DNA from: Bradyrhizobium daqingense
GTDB lineage: Bacteria > Pseudomonadota > Alphaproteobacteria > Rhizobiales > Xanthobacteraceae
DNA: 64,000 nt
Assembly: GCF_021044685.1 (NCBI RefSeq)
Contig: NZ_CP088014.1
Coordinates: 434,001-498,000, forward strand
Direction: 5' to 3'
Under the pieces are notes generated by a model. That model worked only from the letters and a program-made list of their open reading frames with translations, made no database searches and was not told where the DNA came from. Of this stretch, positions 62,447-64,000 are shown one piece after another. The translations under genes and the position numbers were made by a program. Numbering within the stretch: the stretch's first letter is position 1; every line of letters starts with the position of its first letter.

Positions 62447-63169
62447 CTACACCGACACTGCGTAGATCTCGTACTCCCCGCGCACCAGCTCGATGTGCGC
62501 GCGCATCGCGGCTGCCGCGCCCTGCTTGTCGCCGCGCATGATGGCGACGACGACGCGGTCGTGCTCGGCCTGCGATTTGGCGAGTCGGCCGAGATTGCGG
62601 AACTGGGCGCGACGGAACGGCTGCACGCGAACGCGCGTCGCCAGCGTGATCTCGGCGATGTAGCCGTTCTGCGAGCCCGCATAGATCGCGTTGTGGAAGC
62701 GCTCGTTGACCTCGTGGAAACGCTCGGGATTGCCGGCATGGCTCAGCACCCGGAGCTCTTCGTGAATCGCTTCCAGGCCATGGCGCTCCGCGGCGGACAT
62801 GCGCTCGGCGGCAAGGCCGGCGCACAGCGCCTCGAGCTCGGCCATCGCCTCGAACATGCTGGTGAGACGCTGGATCGAGGGCTGCGCCACCACGGCGCCG
62901 CGATGCGCGCGCGCCTCGACGAGGCCGCTGGCGACCAGCTGGCGCAGCGCCTCGCGTACCGGCGTACGCGAGACGCTGAAGCGCCGGGCGATGTCGGTCT
63001 CGTCCAGCGGCGCGCCGGGCGCCAGGGTTCCGCGCACGATCTCGTCGGCGAGTTGAAGCCGCAGCTCCTCGGCGCGCGTGACCTTGTGCAGGCTGGGTTG
63101 CGCGCGGTCGACCCGTGGCACCACCGGCTCGGCCGGCAGCGTCCCGGGCGGAAGATCGTCAAGCGTCAT
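62447..63169 (-). CDS. GntR family regulator (FCD domain)
   Basis: 240 residues from MTLDDLPPGTLP. N-terminal winged helix: LADEIVRGTLAPGAPL, DIARRFSVSRTPVREALRQL; C-terminal FCD domain with EALCAGLAAERMS, ERFHNAIYAGSQNGY and AEHDRVVVAIMRGD. It is the last of an AtzE-AtzH-GntR run on the minus strand; regulation of the nitrogen-heterocycle genes is plausible. The upstream in-frame start would overlap atzH. Confidence 0.92.
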   Translation of the reverse strand: MTLDDLPPGTLPAEPVVPRVDRAQPSLHKVTRAEELRLQLADEIVRGTLAPGAPLDETDIARRFSVSRTPVREALRQLVASGLVEARAHRGAVVAQPSIQRLTSMFEAMAELEALCAGLAAERMSAAERHGLEAIHEELRVLSHAGNPERFHEVNERFHNAIYAGSQNGYIAEITLATRVRVQPFRRAQFRNLGRLAKSQAEHDRVVVAIMRGDKQGAAAAMRAHIELVRGEYEIYAVSV

Positions 63170-63173
63170 ACGG

Positions 63174-63566
63174 TCAGGTCTCTTTCGACTCGTCGATGAT
63201 GCTGACATGGGCGGCGACGACGCGCCAGCCCTCCGGGAAGCGTATCCAGGTCTGCATCTGCCGGCCGACCTTGCCGGGCGCGGTGTCGCGATAGAACAGG
63301 GTGGAGGCCACGGCCGTGTCGCGACCGTAGCTCGATATCACGGTCTTCGCCGTGCGACGGTTCAGCCCGACCGGCGAGCGGCTGGCGCGAAAGCCGGAGA
63401 TTGCCTCGTAGCCATAGAGGTTCTCACCGATGCCGTAGCGTATCGTGCGGGGATCGTTGCGGAAGAGCTCGCCGAGCACCGCGACGTCGTTGCTGACGAG
63501 GGCCTGCTCATAGCGATCGAATGCGGCTTTGACTTCCGCGATGACGTCGGGGAGATCGATCTCCAT
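63174..63566 (-). CDS. atzH: AtzH-like protein (NTF2-type fold)
   Basis: 130 residues, small cone-shaped NTF2-like domain (DUF3225): [50 protein letters not shown]. Homologues sit next to AtzE-type amidases. Its ATG follows the amidase TGA after one base and its stop is 4 bp before the GntR start, so the three are coupled. Confidence 0.88.
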   Translation of the reverse strand: MEIDLPDVIAEVKAAFDRYEQALVSNDVAVLGELFRNDPRTIRYGIGENLYGYEAISGFRASRSPVGLNRRTAKTVISSYGRDTAVASTLFYRDTAPGKVGRQMQTWIRFPEGWRVVAAHVSIIDESKET

Positions 63567-63567
63567 C

Positions 63568-64000
63568 TCATAATCCTCTTGGCGCGGGCGCGGCAACGAC
63601 GCCCATCTGTTCCAGTGCATAGGCAACGCGCAGCGCGATGTCCTCGCGCCAGGGCGCGGCGATGATCTGCACGCCGATCGGTAGCGGCTCGAGCGGCACC
63701 GGCACCGCCACCACCGGCAGGCCGACGAACGAGATCGGCTGGGTGTGGATGCCGATATTGGCGCGCACCGGCAGCTCGACGCCGTCGAGCGTGAAATTCA
63801 CCTGGCCGAGCTTCGGCGCAGTGCAGGGCGTTGCCGGCGCGAGCAGCACGTCGACCGACCTGAATATCTCGGCGAGCTGCGCGCGATACCAGCGGCGGAA
63901 TTTCTGGGCGCGGTCGACCAGTGGCGCCGGCACCATGGCGCCGGCGATCAGCCGGTCGCGCACGGCCGGATCGAAATCGTTCGGGCGTTTGCGCAGGCGA
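63568..64000 (-). CDS. atzE: AtzE-type amidase, 5' end cut by window edge
   Basis: C-terminal 143 residues only; the reading frame stays open to the right edge. Amidase-signature C-terminal blocks are [30 protein letters not shown] and a terminal [15 protein letters not shown]. The neighbouring AtzH-like gene suggests an AtzE-type 1-carboxybiuret hydrolase; another amidase of the same family cannot be excluded from this fragment. Confidence 0.82.
   Translation of the reverse strand, partial: RLRKRPNDFDPAVRDRLIAGAMVPAPLVDRAQKFRRWYRAQLAEIFRSVDVLLAPATPCTAPKLGQVNFTLDGVELPVRANIGIHTQPISFVGLPVVAVPVPLEPLPIGVQIIAAPWREDIALRVAYALEQMGVVAAPAPRGL

Overview
The window is GC-rich chromosomal DNA from an alphaproteobacterium, most likely a Bradyrhizobium. 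The genus call is inference from gene content: gcrA with a cluster of GANTC sites, a BjaI/BjaR-type quorum-sensing pair, a benzoyl-CoA epoxidation (box) cluster with a BoxR-type regulator, a CYP199A-type P450, and many LivHMGF-type transporters. It holds about 60 genes, one complete insertion sequence, several families of palindromic intergenic repeats, and no tRNA, rRNA or CRISPR array that I could see.

Layout. 1-6010: housekeeping genes (opgC, apaG, hslO, argF-argD, gcrA). 6227-12953: a complete phosphate operon on the minus strand, phoR-pstSCAB-phoU-phoB, with a near-perfect Pho box 100 bp before pstS. 12987-18291: membrane and envelope genes (flippase-like protein, OmpA/BON protein with a small membrane partner, polysaccharide deacetylase) and an RhlG-like reductase. 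18557-26418: benzoate-CoA ligase, hydrolase, DUF309 protein, boxC and boxB on the minus strand; boxR and a truncated hemoglobin on the plus strand. 26440-30712: PRC-barrel protein, IclR regulator, Rieske oxygenase and glutamine-synthetase-like enzyme. 30982-32507: an IS5-type element with 4-bp target duplications. 32542-36280: small secreted protein, TonB-dependent siderophore receptor and its AraC regulator. 36439-39766: LivHMGF transporter without a binding protein. 40045-41746: AHL synthase and LuxR regulator. 42281-50875: LysR, AroE, a complete LivKHMGF transporter and a two-domain 3-dehydroshikimate dehydratase. 51078-60310: two lone solute-binding proteins, NDH-2, a CYP199A-type P450 with its ferredoxin, two MarR regulators and feruloyl-CoA synthase. 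60494-64000: allophanate hydrolase behind a sigma-54 promoter, then GntR, AtzH-like and AtzE-like genes cut by the right edge.

How it fits together. Most of the right two-thirds serves uptake and oxidation of plant-derived aromatics: benzoate through the box pathway, 4-methoxybenzoate-type acids through the P450, ferulate/coumarate through the CoA synthase, and shikimate/dehydroshikimate to protocatechuate. The most informative new signal is a repeated operator, ATGCA-N6-TGCAT or a close variant. It lies twice before boxC, once between boxR and the benzoate-CoA ligase, and once (perfect) before the SBP-less LivHMGF operon. This suggests a BoxR regulon in which that transporter imports benzoate. 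Other regulatory signals read directly from the sequence are a lux-box-like dyad before the AHL synthase, IclR- and MarR-type dyads in divergent promoters, a consensus sigma-54 promoter before the allophanate hydrolase gene, and a promoter followed at once by a terminator-like hairpin before argD. All functions are inferred from recognisable motifs and family knowledge; no database search was run.
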